64,000 nt of DNA from Reyranella sp. (lineage in GTDB: Bacteria > Pseudomonadota > Alphaproteobacteria > Reyranellales > Reyranellaceae). How positions within the stretch are numbered: the stretch's first letter is position 1; each line of letters opens with the position of its first letter. Below, one piece after another: positions 34,592-43,419 of the stretch. The stretch covers positions 62,001 through 126,000 of the forward strand of contig NZ_SCUT01000035.1 of assembly GCF_004297265.1 (NCBI RefSeq). Direction: 5' to 3'. The translations under genes were made by a program, and so were the position numbers. The notes beneath the pieces are model-generated. The model was given only the letters and a program-made list of their open reading frames with translations. It was not told where the DNA came from and made no database searches.

Positions 34592-35818
34592 TTAGAGCTT
34601 CGGCTTGGGGAACACCGCCTTGGCCGAGGCGAACTCCTCGGGCGCGATCACCTCGATGTCGCCCTTGAGAGACTGCATGGTCGCCGGCCGCCCGCCTTGG
34701 TTCTGGCCGTTGACGAACTTCGTCGGCCCGTAGGGCATCAGCTCGGCCTTGAAGGTCGAGGCGGCCAGCGCCGCGATCAGCTTCTCCTTGTCGGCCGAAC
34801 CGGCATGCTCCAGTGCATCGGCCAGCAGCATGACGTTGGTGTAGGTGAGATAGACCTCGAAGGTGAACAGTGCGCCCGTGGCCTCGACGCGCTTCTTCAG
34901 CGCCTGGGCCTGCGGGCTCTTCGGATTGTACCAGTGGTTCACGTCCATCATGTACTGGGAGACGTCGGGCATCTCCTTGACGAACTTGTAATTGAAGCCG
35001 CCGCCGAGGATCGAGAAGAAGCCCGCGACGTTCACCTTCTGCTGGAAGAGCGTGCGTGCCAGCAGCATGTATTCGTTGCCGTAGTTCGACATCATGACGA
35101 TGTCGGGCGCCAGCGAGCGGATGCGCAGCGCGATATTGTCGAAGTTGCGCGTCGGATTGTCGTGCGCGATCAGCTCCTTGGCCGTGATGCCGATCGAGGG
35201 CAGCTTGCCGGCGAGCAGCTTGGCCGTGCCGGTGCCGAACTCGCCCGATTCGTGGACGATCACCGCTGTCTTGGCGACGTTGTTCGCGGCCTTGTTGAGG
35301 GCAGCCAGCGAGGCGATGCCGTCGTCGACGCAGACGCCGAAGCCCGGCTTTAGGCGGAACACGTTCTTGAGGCCGCGGCTCATCAGCAGGTCGGAGGCGC
35401 CCACATCCACGAGGAAGGGCGTGCCGTACTTGGCGGCGGCCTGGCTGGCGGCGATGCCGACCGGGCTCTGGAAGCAGCCGATATAGGCCGCCACGCCCTG
35501 CTCGTTCATTTTCTCGACTTCGCTGACGCCGACCTCGACCTTGGACTGGCTGTCGCCCAGCAGCGCTTCGAGCTTCGCGCCACCCATCGACTTGATGCCG
35601 CCCGCCTTGTTCACGTCCTCGACGGCCATCGTGCCGCCCAGCCGGCTCTGCTGGCCGTTATAGGCCACGAAGCCGGTGACGGGATGGATCAGGCCCACCT
35701 TCACCGCGGCGGGCTGGGCGCGGACCAAGCCGGGAGTGCCGATCGCGCCGGTCGCCAGCGCGGCGCCGCCGGCAAGGAGAAGCCGACGCGAAACTCCAGA
35801 CGTCCGTTCCTTGGCCAT
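34592..35818 (-). CDS. livK: ABC transporter substrate-binding protein (second Liv system)
   Basis: A 408-residue periplasmic binding protein of the type I/LivK family. The ATG at 35818 follows GGGAGG and gives a twin-arginine-like signal (SGVSRRLLLAGGAALATGA, cleavage near VRAQP). The mature protein begins AAVKVGLIHPVTGFVAYNGQQSRLGGTMAVEDVN, with SPVGIAASQAAAKYGTPFLVDVGAS near residue 115. It is the first gene of the second importer, 17 bp after the MmgE/PrpD gene, implying co-transcription with the deacetylase genes upstream. Confidence 0.9.
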   Translation of the reverse strand: MAKERTSGVSRRLLLAGGAALATGAIGTPGLVRAQPAAVKVGLIHPVTGFVAYNGQQSRLGGTMAVEDVNKAGGIKSMGGAKLEALLGDSQSKVEVGVSEVEKMNEQGVAAYIGCFQSPVGIAASQAAAKYGTPFLVDVGASDLLMSRGLKNVFRLKPGFGVCVDDGIASLAALNKAANNVAKTAVIVHESGEFGTGTAKLLAGKLPSIGITAKELIAHDNPTRNFDNIALRIRSLAPDIVMMSNYGNEYMLLARTLFQQKVNVAGFFSILGGGFNYKFVKEMPDVSQYMMDVNHWYNPKSPQAQALKKRVEATGALFTFEVYLTYTNVMLLADALEHAGSADKEKLIAALAASTFKAELMPYGPTKFVNGQNQGGRPATMQSLKGDIEVIAPEEFASAKAVFPKPKL

Positions 35819-35835
35819 GAAAACCTCCCGGCAGA

Positions 35836-37170
35836 TCAACGAGCGAAGATCGAGCGTATGTCGGCGATGCTATCCAGAGCCAGAATCTTCTTGCGCATGT
35901 CGTCGGCGACTTCGCGACGCAACATCCGTGCCGTCAGCGAGAAGTACTTTCCAGTGAGCTCGTCGCGCGAATAGGGATCCTGGTCGTCGCCGCGATTGGC
36001 CTCGACGGAAGCCGAGAGCGTGCGGCCGTCGCGCAGGCGGACATCGACCCGCGCCGGGCGGAACTGCGGCAGCTTCGCTGTCATCGCCTTGTCCTCGGTC
36101 ACAAAAACGCGCTTGGCCAGCGCCTGGACCCGCTCGTCGCGCAGCGCGTCCCAGGTGAAGTTCTCGACCCGCGAGGAGCCGCGTACGAGGCGCGTGGCCA
36201 CCGCGAAGGGCACGGAGAACTTGCCGGCCAACGTGTTGCGCGGCGCCTGGTCGTCGAGCTCGGCGGCGTAGAGATAACTCGCGACATCCACCCGCTCGAC
36301 CGCGTCGGCGGCGACGGCTTCCTGCGCGAGCAAGTTCTCGAGCGCATCGAGCGCGCCGTGATTGTAGCGGCAGCAGGAATGGAGCTTGAAATAGTTCTGA
36401 TCGATCTGCCAGTCGCGGCCGAGCCCGTCGGTCATGCGCGCCGTGTCGAAGCGCTCCGACACGACCTTGCCGAACACGCTGGACAGTCCGTCGCGCTCGC
36501 CGATGAAACCCGTCTCGACGAGATCGATCGCCATCAGCGCCATGCGGTTCGAGATGCCGGCATAGGCGTTCCGCACCGTGCCGCCCTCCAGCATCGTGCG
36601 CTTGGAGCTGGCGAGGGTCAGCGAGGAGGCGACGTTGATCGTCTCGCGGATCCGCGGCGCATCGTAGCCCAGCAGCTTCGCCACGGCGCCCGCGGCGCCG
36701 ACCGTGCCCCAGGTGCCGTGCGGATGCATGTCGGGTCGCAGGGAGGCCGCGATTCCGATGCGCGCGCCGACCTCGTAGCCCAGGATCAGCGCCTCCATCG
36801 CTGCCTTGCCCGAGAGGCCCTTGATCTCGGCCATGGCCCAGACGGCGGGCAGCGCATGGATCGAGGGATGGCCCTTGGCGAAGCGGTTGCCCTCGTCCAT
36901 TTCCAGGAACGTGCCGGCTGTGCCGTTCAGGAAGGCGGCGGCGGCCGACACGGCCGTCTTGCCCGTACCCATCACGGAGGCCTCGCCGACCGGGCTGACG
37001 GTGAGTCGGGCGGTCAGCGCCTGCATCTCGGGCTCGGCCGCACCGCCCACGATGGCGCCGACCGTGTCGAGGATGACATAGCGCGTCTGTTCGACGGTGG
37101 CGGGCTGCAGCGTTTCGAGGCGGAAGTCGGCGATGAACTCCGCCAGCGTATCGAGCCAGAACCTGGTCAC
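35836..37170 (-). CDS. MmgE/PrpD family protein
   Basis: A 444-residue protein of the MmgE/PrpD family, which includes 2-methylcitrate dehydratase and cis-aconitate decarboxylase. Visible blocks are DTVGAIVGGAAEPEMQAL near residue 33, FLNGTAGTFLEMDEGNRFAKGHPSIHALPAVWA at about 78-110 and GTWGTVGAAGAVAKLLG near 155. The start is a GTG at 37170, 4 bp after the deacetylase stop. Its neighbours (deacetylases, importer) suggest a dehydratase or isomerase step in breakdown of an imported acid; the methylcitrate cycle genes are absent. Confidence 0.9.
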   Translation of the reverse strand: MTRFWLDTLAEFIADFRLETLQPATVEQTRYVILDTVGAIVGGAAEPEMQALTARLTVSPVGEASVMGTGKTAVSAAAAFLNGTAGTFLEMDEGNRFAKGHPSIHALPAVWAMAEIKGLSGKAAMEALILGYEVGARIGIAASLRPDMHPHGTWGTVGAAGAVAKLLGYDAPRIRETINVASSLTLASSKRTMLEGGTVRNAYAGISNRMALMAIDLVETGFIGERDGLSSVFGKVVSERFDTARMTDGLGRDWQIDQNYFKLHSCCRYNHGALDALENLLAQEAVAADAVERVDVASYLYAAELDDQAPRNTLAGKFSVPFAVATRLVRGSSRVENFTWDALRDERVQALAKRVFVTEDKAMTAKLPQFRPARVDVRLRDGRTLSASVEANRGDDQDPYSRDELTGKYFSLTARMLRREVADDMRKKILALDSIADIRSIFAR

Positions 37171-37174
37171 GCGA

Positions 37175-38098
37175 TCAGCCCATCATCGTTTCGCGATAGT
37201 GCCTGGCTACGTCGCCCGGCGTCGCCTGCCAGACATTGCCGAAGCGCTCGACGCGGCGCAGCGCCTCGTCGAGATATTTGATGCGGTGCGCCATGCCCAT
37301 CAGCCAGGGATGGATCGACAGGTTGAAGACCTGGCCGCCCTCGTGATGCAGCAGCTCGAAGGCATCGCCCACGATGTCGGGATAGCGCGTGGTGTTGATG
37401 CGCCGCAGCCAGAGCTGCTGTACGTCGTCCCATTCCGGCTGGTTGGGCAGCGAGACGAATTTCCGGTCGTCGCCGACATGCATTGCATAGGGCTGGTCGT
37501 CGTTCGGCCAGTCGAGGACATAGTCGAGGCCGGCCTCGGCCAGCAGCTGGGGCGTCCTCTGGCTCTCGCCATATTCCTGGCCGAGCCAGCCCCTGGGCGC
37601 GCTGCCCGTGGCTTTCTCGATCGCCACTATGGACGTTGCGATTTCGGCCTTCTCCTCGGCTTCGCTCATCTTGGAGCTGATCATGCGATTGGCCGAGACG
37701 CCATGGCCGATGATCTCGTAGTTCCGCTTGCGGAACTGCTCCATCAGGAAGGGATAGCGCTCCGCCGCCATCGCGTTGACGGCCACGCCGGCGCGGATCT
37801 GGTAGCGATCGAGCACGTCGAGGACGCGGAAGATGCCGGTGCGGTTGCCGTATTCGCGCTGCGTCCAGGTGCGGTAGTCCGGATGGTAGGTGCCGAACTC
37901 GCCGGTGAAGCGGCTGTCCTTCACGATGCCCTCGGGCGGCAGCAGCTCGTAGTATTCGAGATGCAGCACGACGTAGAAGGCGACGCGGGCGTTGCGCGGC
38001 CAGTTGAGCTTCGGCCGCTTCGGATAGGGCGCGTAGTCGTACCAGGGATTGTCCATCCCGGCGGGCAGCGGCGGCGGGTTCTTGGGAACGGTACTCAT
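37175..38098 (-). CDS. Polysaccharide deacetylase-fold protein, PuuE-like (copy 1)
   Basis: A 307-residue NodB-fold amidohydrolase. It resembles the PuuE-type allantoinase/cyclic-imide hydrolase branch more than sugar deacetylases: YGNRTGIFRVLDVLDRYQIRAGVAVNA near residues 80-105, EIIGHGVSANRM near 127, and the C-terminal LSIHPWLMGMAHRIKYLDE. Such enzymes open cyclic ureides or amides without needing the full NodB metal triad. It starts after a one-base gap from the second deacetylase gene, so the two are a coupled pair. Confidence 0.87.
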   Translation of the reverse strand: MSTVPKNPPPLPAGMDNPWYDYAPYPKRPKLNWPRNARVAFYVVLHLEYYELLPPEGIVKDSRFTGEFGTYHPDYRTWTQREYGNRTGIFRVLDVLDRYQIRAGVAVNAMAAERYPFLMEQFRKRNYEIIGHGVSANRMISSKMSEAEEKAEIATSIVAIEKATGSAPRGWLGQEYGESQRTPQLLAEAGLDYVLDWPNDDQPYAMHVGDDRKFVSLPNQPEWDDVQQLWLRRINTTRYPDIVGDAFELLHHEGGQVFNLSIHPWLMGMAHRIKYLDEALRRVERFGNVWQATPGDVARHYRETMMG

Positions 38099-38099
38099 G

Positions 38100-38999
38100 T
38101 CACGCCTCCTTCCCGAGATGCTGCTGGTAGGGCTTCAGCCCGTTGGCGGTGTACCAGTCGAGGATCTCCTCGGCGGTGCAGACCCAGGCATCCTTGTGCT
38201 TGCGGATGTAGGACAATGCGCGGTCGAGATGCTTCAGCCGGTGCGGCGCACCCATCATGTAGGGATGCAGCGCGAGGCACATGACCCGGCCGTTCTCGCC
38301 GCCCTCGCGATAGACCGTGTCGAAGTGGTCGATGATCATCTGGGCGAATTCCTCCGCCTCGACCGGCTGGCGGTAGATCATCGCGTCGTTGAGGTCCATC
38401 GAATAGGGGACGTGGATCAGCGGGCCGTGCTTGGTGGCGAGTGGTGTCGGCTGGTCGTCGTGATAGAAGTCGCAGAAGTATTCGAGGCCGGCTTCCTTCA
38501 CGAGGTCGGGCGTGTTCAGCGTGTTGGAGACGGCAGGCGAGAACCAGCCGCGCAGCTTGCGGCCGGTGAGCCGCAGGTGCGTCGCCTTGCTGTGCTCGAT
38601 GACCTCGCGCTCTTCCTCCGGCGCGTAGCCCCAGTGATAGCGCGTGTTGAAATAGCCGTGGCTCATATATTCCCAGCGCCGCGCTTCCATGGCCTCGAGG
38701 ATATCGGGATACATCTCGATCACCGACATCGAGAGCGAGACGGTGCAGCGGATGCTGTGCTTGTCCAGCACCTCGAACATGCGCCACAGGCCGACCCGGT
38801 TGCCGTAGTCGCGGCCGCCATAGCCCAGTACGTCGGGATGCGGCATGCGCGGCCACGGATTGCGCACTCGGACCTCGGCCGGGAGATATTCGTAGTGCTC
38901 GATGTTGGGGCAGACCCAGACCGCGACGCGGGCATTGTTGGGCCAGGAGAGTTTCGGCCGCTCGACGATGGGGGAATAGCCGAATCGATAGGGGTCCAT
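38100..38999 (-). CDS. Polysaccharide deacetylase-fold protein, PuuE-like (copy 2)
   Basis: A 299-residue paralogue of the preceding protein. The shared framework includes YGNRVGLWRMFEVLDKHSIRCTVSLS, YMSHGYFNTRYHWG and LALHPYMMGAPHRLKHLD. Start is taken at 38999 (MDPYRFGY), since the region before it is non-conserved; a weak AGAAAG site lies 10 bases upstream. It is the first gene of a long minus-strand operon and is divergent from the xanthine-dehydrogenase genes across 80 bp. Two related enzymes in tandem may form a heteromer or handle successive steps. Confidence 0.87.
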   Translation of the reverse strand: MDPYRFGYSPIVERPKLSWPNNARVAVWVCPNIEHYEYLPAEVRVRNPWPRMPHPDVLGYGGRDYGNRVGLWRMFEVLDKHSIRCTVSLSMSVIEMYPDILEAMEARRWEYMSHGYFNTRYHWGYAPEEEREVIEHSKATHLRLTGRKLRGWFSPAVSNTLNTPDLVKEAGLEYFCDFYHDDQPTPLATKHGPLIHVPYSMDLNDAMIYRQPVEAEEFAQMIIDHFDTVYREGGENGRVMCLALHPYMMGAPHRLKHLDRALSYIRKHKDAWVCTAEEILDWYTANGLKPYQQHLGKEA

Positions 39000-39031
39000 C
39001 CGGGGACTTTCTTTCTTGGGTTGGCATGCCG

Positions 39032-39056
39032 AGTGCAACACGGGTTGCGTTGCACT
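39032..39056. promoter_or_regulatory. Inverted repeat operator between deacetylase and xdh operons
   Basis: AGTGCAAC, nine bases, GTTGCACT: a perfect 8-bp inverted repeat, with an extra GTTGC inside the spacer. It lies in the middle of the 80-bp divergent promoter region, 33 bp from the deacetylase start and 24 bp from the XdhA start. Its size and position fit a dimeric transcription factor controlling both operons; no matching regulator gene is adjacent. Confidence 0.6.
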
Positions 39057-39079
39057 TCAACGCCCAGCATCCTGTTCGC

Positions 39080-40468
39080 ATGGCGGATAACGTTCGGTTC
39101 ACCCTCAATGACAGGCAAGTGGAGATCGTCGGCGTTCCCCCGATGACGACCCTGCTCGATTGGCTGCGCGACGATCGCGGCCTGCGCGGCACCAAGGAAG
39201 GCTGCGCGGAAGGCGATTGCGGCGCCTGCACCGTGGTGCTGGAGCGCGAGGGCCGCCGTGACGCGGTCAATTCCTGCATCCTCCTGCTGGGCCAGCTCGA
39301 CGGCCAGTCGGTGCGCACGGTCGAAGGGCTGCGCGGCGCCGATGGCGGACCGCATCCGGTCCAGGTTGCGATGGCCGAAGCCGATGCGACGCAATGCGGT
39401 TTCTGCACGCCGGGTTTCGTGATGTCGGCACTGGCCTATGCGAGCAGCGGCGGCACACCCGATCCGAAGGAAATCCACGAAGTTCTTGCAGGTAATCTCT
39501 GCCGCTGCACCGGTTACCGGCCGATCGTCGAGGCGATGACGCGGATCGCCGGTCTTGCCGTCGAGCCGGCGCCCGCACTCTCTCCCGCAGCGCCGCGACC
39601 GACGTCGACCGTCTTCGAGGACGCCTTCTTCGCACCGCGCAGCCTCGATGAGCTGCTGGCTCTGCGCGCTGCCCATCCGGAGGCGTTGCTGCTGGCCGGC
39701 GGCACGGATCTCGGCCTGCTGGCGAGTCGCGAGCGCAAGCCCCCGAAGGCCGTGATCCACCTCATGCACGTGCCCGAACTGGCGGCGATCTCTGCGACCG
39801 CGGACAGGATCACGATCGGCGCGGCTGCAACCTACACGGAAGCGGCGCCGACCCTGGTCGAGGCCTTTCCCGCGCTGCGCTCCTATCTTTCTCGCCTGGG
39901 GTCGCGGCAGATCCGCAACATGGGCACGATCGGCGGCAATATCGGCACGGCCTCGCCGATTGGCGACATGCCGCCGGTCCTGCTGGCGCTGGAAGCGAGC
40001 CTGACACTCGTGTCGAAGCGGGGCGCGCGCGAGATCCCGCTCGACGATTTCTTCCTCGACTATCGCAAGAAGGCGCTGGCGCCCGACGAGATCATCCAGA
40101 GCCTCTCGATGCCGCGCCTGTGGGAGGGCGAGACCTTCCATTGCGACAAGGTGAGCAAGCGCCGCGACCAGGACATCTCGACCGTCGCCGGCGCCTACCG
40201 CGTGCGCATCCGCAACGGCAGGATCGAGGATGCGCGGCTGGCCTTCGGCGGCATGGCGGCGACGCCGCGTCGCGCGCACGCGGCCGAGGCGGCGCTGCTG
40301 AAGGACGGTTTCGCAGCCGCGATTGCCGCCGTCGAAGGCGATTTCAAGCCGGTCGACGACTGGCGCGGCTCGGCCGCCTATCGCCGGCAGGTCGCGGCGA
40401 ACCTGCTGCGGCGGCTGGAACTGCGTCTTGCCGAGCCGGGGCGCGTGCTGGAGGTCGAGGTGCTGTGA
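39080..40468 (+). CDS. xdhA: Xanthine dehydrogenase small subunit (2Fe-2S and FAD domains)
   Basis: A 462-residue electron-transfer subunit. The plant-type [2Fe-2S] cluster is bound by Cys42, Cys47, Cys50 and Cys66 (GCAEGDCGACTVVL), the second cluster by Cys106, Cys109, Cys141 and Cys143 (QCGFCTPGF, CRCTGYRP). The FAD domain follows with LLAGGTDLGLL near residue 210 and MGTIGGNIGTASPIGD near 290. The combination of both domains in one chain is the bacterial XdhA layout. Start at 39080 (MADNVRFTLN) gives the usual N-terminus. It oxidises a purine or similar heterocycle together with XdhB. Confidence 0.93.
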   Translation: MADNVRFTLNDRQVEIVGVPPMTTLLDWLRDDRGLRGTKEGCAEGDCGACTVVLEREGRRDAVNSCILLLGQLDGQSVRTVEGLRGADGGPHPVQVAMAEADATQCGFCTPGFVMSALAYASSGGTPDPKEIHEVLAGNLCRCTGYRPIVEAMTRIAGLAVEPAPALSPAAPRPTSTVFEDAFFAPRSLDELLALRAAHPEALLLAGGTDLGLLASRERKPPKAVIHLMHVPELAAISATADRITIGAAATYTEAAPTLVEAFPALRSYLSRLGSRQIRNMGTIGGNIGTASPIGDMPPVLLALEASLTLVSKRGAREIPLDDFFLDYRKKALAPDEIIQSLSMPRLWEGETFHCDKVSKRRDQDISTVAGAYRVRIRNGRIEDARLAFGGMAATPRRAHAAEAALLKDGFAAAIAAVEGDFKPVDDWRGSAAYRRQVAANLLRRLELRLAEPGRVLEVEVL

Positions 40469-42768
40469 GCGGCAAGGTCCACGTCGCGCGCCGCCACGAC
40501 AGCGCGCTGAAACATGTCACCGGGCAGGCGCTCTATATCGACGATATGCCCGAACCGCCGGGCACGCTGCATGCGGCCCTGGTGCTGAGTAAGGTCGCGT
40601 GCGGCAAGCTCGTGCGGCTCGACATGGCCTCTGCTGCTTCGATGCCGGGCGTGGTGGCCGTGCTCGGCCCGCAGGACATCCCCGGCCGTAACGACATCGC
40701 AGCCATCGGCAAGAACGAGCCGCTGTTCGCGGTCGACCGGATCGAGTTCGCAGGCCAGACGCTGGCGATGGTCGTTGCCGAGAGCCTCGATGTCGCACGG
40801 GCCGCCGCGGGGAAGGTGGTCGTCGAGATCGAGGCCGGGGAGCCGGTCCTCGACATCGCGACGGCGCTCGCCCGTGAATCCTATGTGCAGGCGCCGTCCA
40901 CCGTCCTGCGCGGTGATCCGGAGACAGCGCTGGCCGCCGCACCGCATCGGCTCACCGCCGAGTTCAGCGTCGGCGGGCAGGAGCATTTCTACCTCGAAGG
41001 CCAGATCGCCTTCGCGCTGCCCGGCGAGGATGGAGACCTCACCGTCCATTCCTCGACGCAGCATCCGACCGAGGTCCAGCATGTCTGCGCCCGGGTGCTG
41101 GGCTGGGACTTCAATCGTGTGACGGCTGTCGTGCGCCGTCTGGGCGGCGGCTTCGGCGGCAAGGAGAGCAACGCCACCTGGGTCGCGGCGGCGGCGGCGG
41201 TCGCGGCGAACCATGCCGGCCGGCCGGTCAAGCTGCGCCTGCCGCGCGAGGTCGACATGCTGACGACCGGCAAGCGCCATGGCTTCGACTATCGCTACAC
41301 GGTGGGCTTCGATGGCGAGGGCCGTGTGCTGGCGCTCGACGCCGTGCTGGCGGCCGACGCGGGCTGGAGCCTCGACATGACTCCCGGCGTCGTGACGCGG
41401 GCGCTCACGCACACCGACAACGCCTACTGGATCCCGCACTTCCGCGCCGTCGGTTATGCCTGCCGCACCAACAAGCAGTCGAACACGGCGTTCCGCGGCT
41501 TCGGCGGGCCCCAGGGCGTCGTCGTGATGGAGGATGCGCTCGACCGGATTGCGCATCATCTCGGTCGCGATCCGGTCGAGATACGCGCGCTCAACTTCTA
41601 CGCCGAAGGCCGGGACGAAACGCCCTACGGGCAGAAAGTCGACGAGAACCACCTGGAACGCTGCTGGGCCGAAGTGAAGACCGGCGGCGAGATCGAGCGG
41701 CGGCGCGCCGAGATCGCTGCCTTCAACGCGGCCAACCCGGTGCTGAAGCGCGGGCTGGGACTCTTCCCGCTGAAATTCGGAATCTCCTTCAACCTGCCGC
41801 ACATGAACCAGGCCGGCGCGCTGGTGCATGTCTATACCGACGGCTCGATCCGCCTTAACCATGGCGGCACCGAGATGGGGCAGGGGCTGTTCATCAAGGT
41901 GGCCCAGGTGGTGGCCGAGGTGTTCCAGGTCGATGTCGATCGCATCCGTCCGTCCGCCACCTCGACCGCCGAAGTGCCCAACACCTCGCCGACCGCGGCG
42001 TCGACCGGATCGGACCTCAACGGCTGGGCAGCCTGGGAGGCGGCGAACACGATCCGCAGCCGCATGGTGGCCTATGCTGCCGAACATTTCGGCGTGGCCG
42101 AGGCCGACATCGAATTCGCCGACGGCACCGTGCGCATCGCGAAGCCTGGCAGCAACCAGGTGCTGGGCTTCGGCGAACTCGCCCGCCTGTGCTGGCTCGG
42201 TCGCGTGTCGCTTTCCGCGACCGGCTATTACAAAACGCCCGGGATCCATTGGGATCCCGCCGCGATGCACGGCCGGCCGTTCTTCTATTTCGCCTTCGGC
42301 GCCGCGATGGCGGAGGTCGCGATCGACACCTTGACCGGCGAGAGCCGCGTGCTGCGCGCCGACCTCGTCCAGGATTGCGGTCAGTCGCTCAATCCTGCCA
42401 TCGATCTCGGCCAGATCGAGGGCGCCTTCGTGCAGGGGCAGGGCTGGCTCACCTGCGAGGAGCTGTGGTGGGACGCCAAGGGCCGGCTGCGCACGGCGGG
42501 GCCGTCGACCTACAAGATCCCCGGGAGCCGCGACGTGCCGCCGGTGTTCAACGTGAAGCTGCTCGACAACGCGCCCTCGCGCGAGGCGACGATCTTCCGC
42601 TCCAAGGCGGTGGGCGAGCCGCCGCTGATGCTGGCGACCGCCGTCTGGACCGCGCTCAAGGACGCGATCGGCGCGGTGGGCGACGGAAAGGTTGCCGTGC
42701 GGCTCGACGCGCCGGCTACGCCCGAGCGCGTGCTCGCGGCGGTCGAGCGGGCGCGGCGGCGGGCCTGA
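40465..42768 (+). CDS. xdhB: Xanthine dehydrogenase molybdopterin-binding subunit
   Basis: A 767-residue catalytic subunit. Molybdopterin contacts include RRLGGGFGGKES near residue 225, NTAFRGFGGPQG near 345 and GGTEMGQGLFIKV near 470. The catalytic glutamate is in KAVGEPPLML near residue 715. The GTG start overlaps the xdhA stop (GTGA). No xdhC-type chaperone is next to it; it must be supplied from elsewhere. Its last 53 bases overlap the 3' end of the convergent TetR gene. Confidence 0.93.
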   Translation: MSGKVHVARRHDSALKHVTGQALYIDDMPEPPGTLHAALVLSKVACGKLVRLDMASAASMPGVVAVLGPQDIPGRNDIAAIGKNEPLFAVDRIEFAGQTLAMVVAESLDVARAAAGKVVVEIEAGEPVLDIATALARESYVQAPSTVLRGDPETALAAAPHRLTAEFSVGGQEHFYLEGQIAFALPGEDGDLTVHSSTQHPTEVQHVCARVLGWDFNRVTAVVRRLGGGFGGKESNATWVAAAAAVAANHAGRPVKLRLPREVDMLTTGKRHGFDYRYTVGFDGEGRVLALDAVLAADAGWSLDMTPGVVTRALTHTDNAYWIPHFRAVGYACRTNKQSNTAFRGFGGPQGVVVMEDALDRIAHHLGRDPVEIRALNFYAEGRDETPYGQKVDENHLERCWAEVKTGGEIERRRAEIAAFNAANPVLKRGLGLFPLKFGISFNLPHMNQAGALVHVYTDGSIRLNHGGTEMGQGLFIKVAQVVAEVFQVDVDRIRPSATSTAEVPNTSPTAASTGSDLNGWAAWEAANTIRSRMVAYAAEHFGVAEADIEFADGTVRIAKPGSNQVLGFGELARLCWLGRVSLSATGYYKTPGIHWDPAAMHGRPFFYFAFGAAMAEVAIDTLTGESRVLRADLVQDCGQSLNPAIDLGQIEGAFVQGQGWLTCEELWWDAKGRLRTAGPSTYKIPGSRDVPPVFNVKLLDNAPSREATIFRSKAVGEPPLMLATAVWTALKDAIGAVGDGKVAVRLDAPATPERVLAAVERARRRA

Positions 42769-43354
42769 ACAGCCGCTCAAGCAGCTGGACCAGCGTGCGG
42801 TCCATCTCGCGGCGCGCGGCCTTCTCGTCCTTGGCCTCGGCAACCCAAAGTGCCGCTTCGTTGAAGGCGCCGGAGAGCAGGAAGGTGATCGGCTCGACGC
42901 CGAGCGCCGGATCGGGACGCGCTGCCAGTACCGCGGCCACGCCTTCGCGCAGCGTGCGCACGCCGTGCGGGGCGTCGATATCGCGCCAGCGGTGCCAGCC
43001 CAGTACGGCGGGCGCATCGATCAGGTAGATGCGGCGCACGGCGGGATCGAGGCAGGCATCGAGGAAGGCGCGCGTGCCCTCGATCAACGCCTGCAACGGA
43101 TCGACGGCGGGCGCGGCCCTCTCGTCGACCGCCGCCGCGATTTCGCTCGCCACCTCCTCGACGATGGCCTCGAACACGGCGCGCTTGTCCTTGAAATGAT
43201 AGTAGAGCGCGCCGCGCGTCACCTTGGCCCGCTGCACGATCTCCTCGGTCGCCGCTGCGTCGTAGCCGGAGGCGGCGAAGATTAGCCGCGCTTCACGCAG
43301 CAGCGTCGCGCGCGTGACGGCCAGCCGCTCCGCCTGGGTTCGCGGTCTTGACAT
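42716..43354 (-). CDS. TetR/AcrR family transcriptional regulator
   Basis: A 212-residue repressor-type regulator. The helix-turn-helix covers about residues 17-60 (FAASGYDAAATEEIVQRAKVTRGALYYHFKDK, a textbook TetR DNA-binding domain) and the rest is a helical ligand-binding domain. It is divergent from the glyoxalase-fold gene, and twin CATACA-N3-TGTATG boxes lie in the 65-bp gap next to its own start, so it probably represses itself and the VOC/SDR genes. Its 3' end overlaps xdhB. Confidence 0.92.
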   Translation of the reverse strand: MSRPRTQAERLAVTRATLLREARLIFAASGYDAAATEEIVQRAKVTRGALYYHFKDKRAVFEAIVEEVASEIAAAVDERAAPAVDPLQALIEGTRAFLDACLDPAVRRIYLIDAPAVLGWHRWRDIDAPHGVRTLREGVAAVLAARPDPALGVEPITFLLSGAFNEAALWVAEAKDEKAARREMDRTLVQLLERLFRPAAAPARPPRARARA

Positions 43355-43355
43355 A

Positions 43356-43395
43356 CATACACCTTGTATCTAAATCGCCACATACAGATTGTATG
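43356..43395. promoter_or_regulatory. Twin operator of the TetR regulator
   Basis: Box 1 is CATACACCTTGTATC (43356-43370, one mismatch to a perfect palindrome) and box 2 is CATACAGATTGTATG (43381-43395, perfect 6-bp arms with a 3-base spacer, extended to 7 with the flanking A/T). Centres are 25 bp apart, so bound dimers would lie on roughly the same face. The boxes cover the divergent promoters of the TetR and VOC genes. Box 1 abuts the regulator's start codon, supporting autoregulation. Confidence 0.8.
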
Positions 43396-43419
43396 TAAAT
43401 GGCCACAGAGGAGAGGGCA

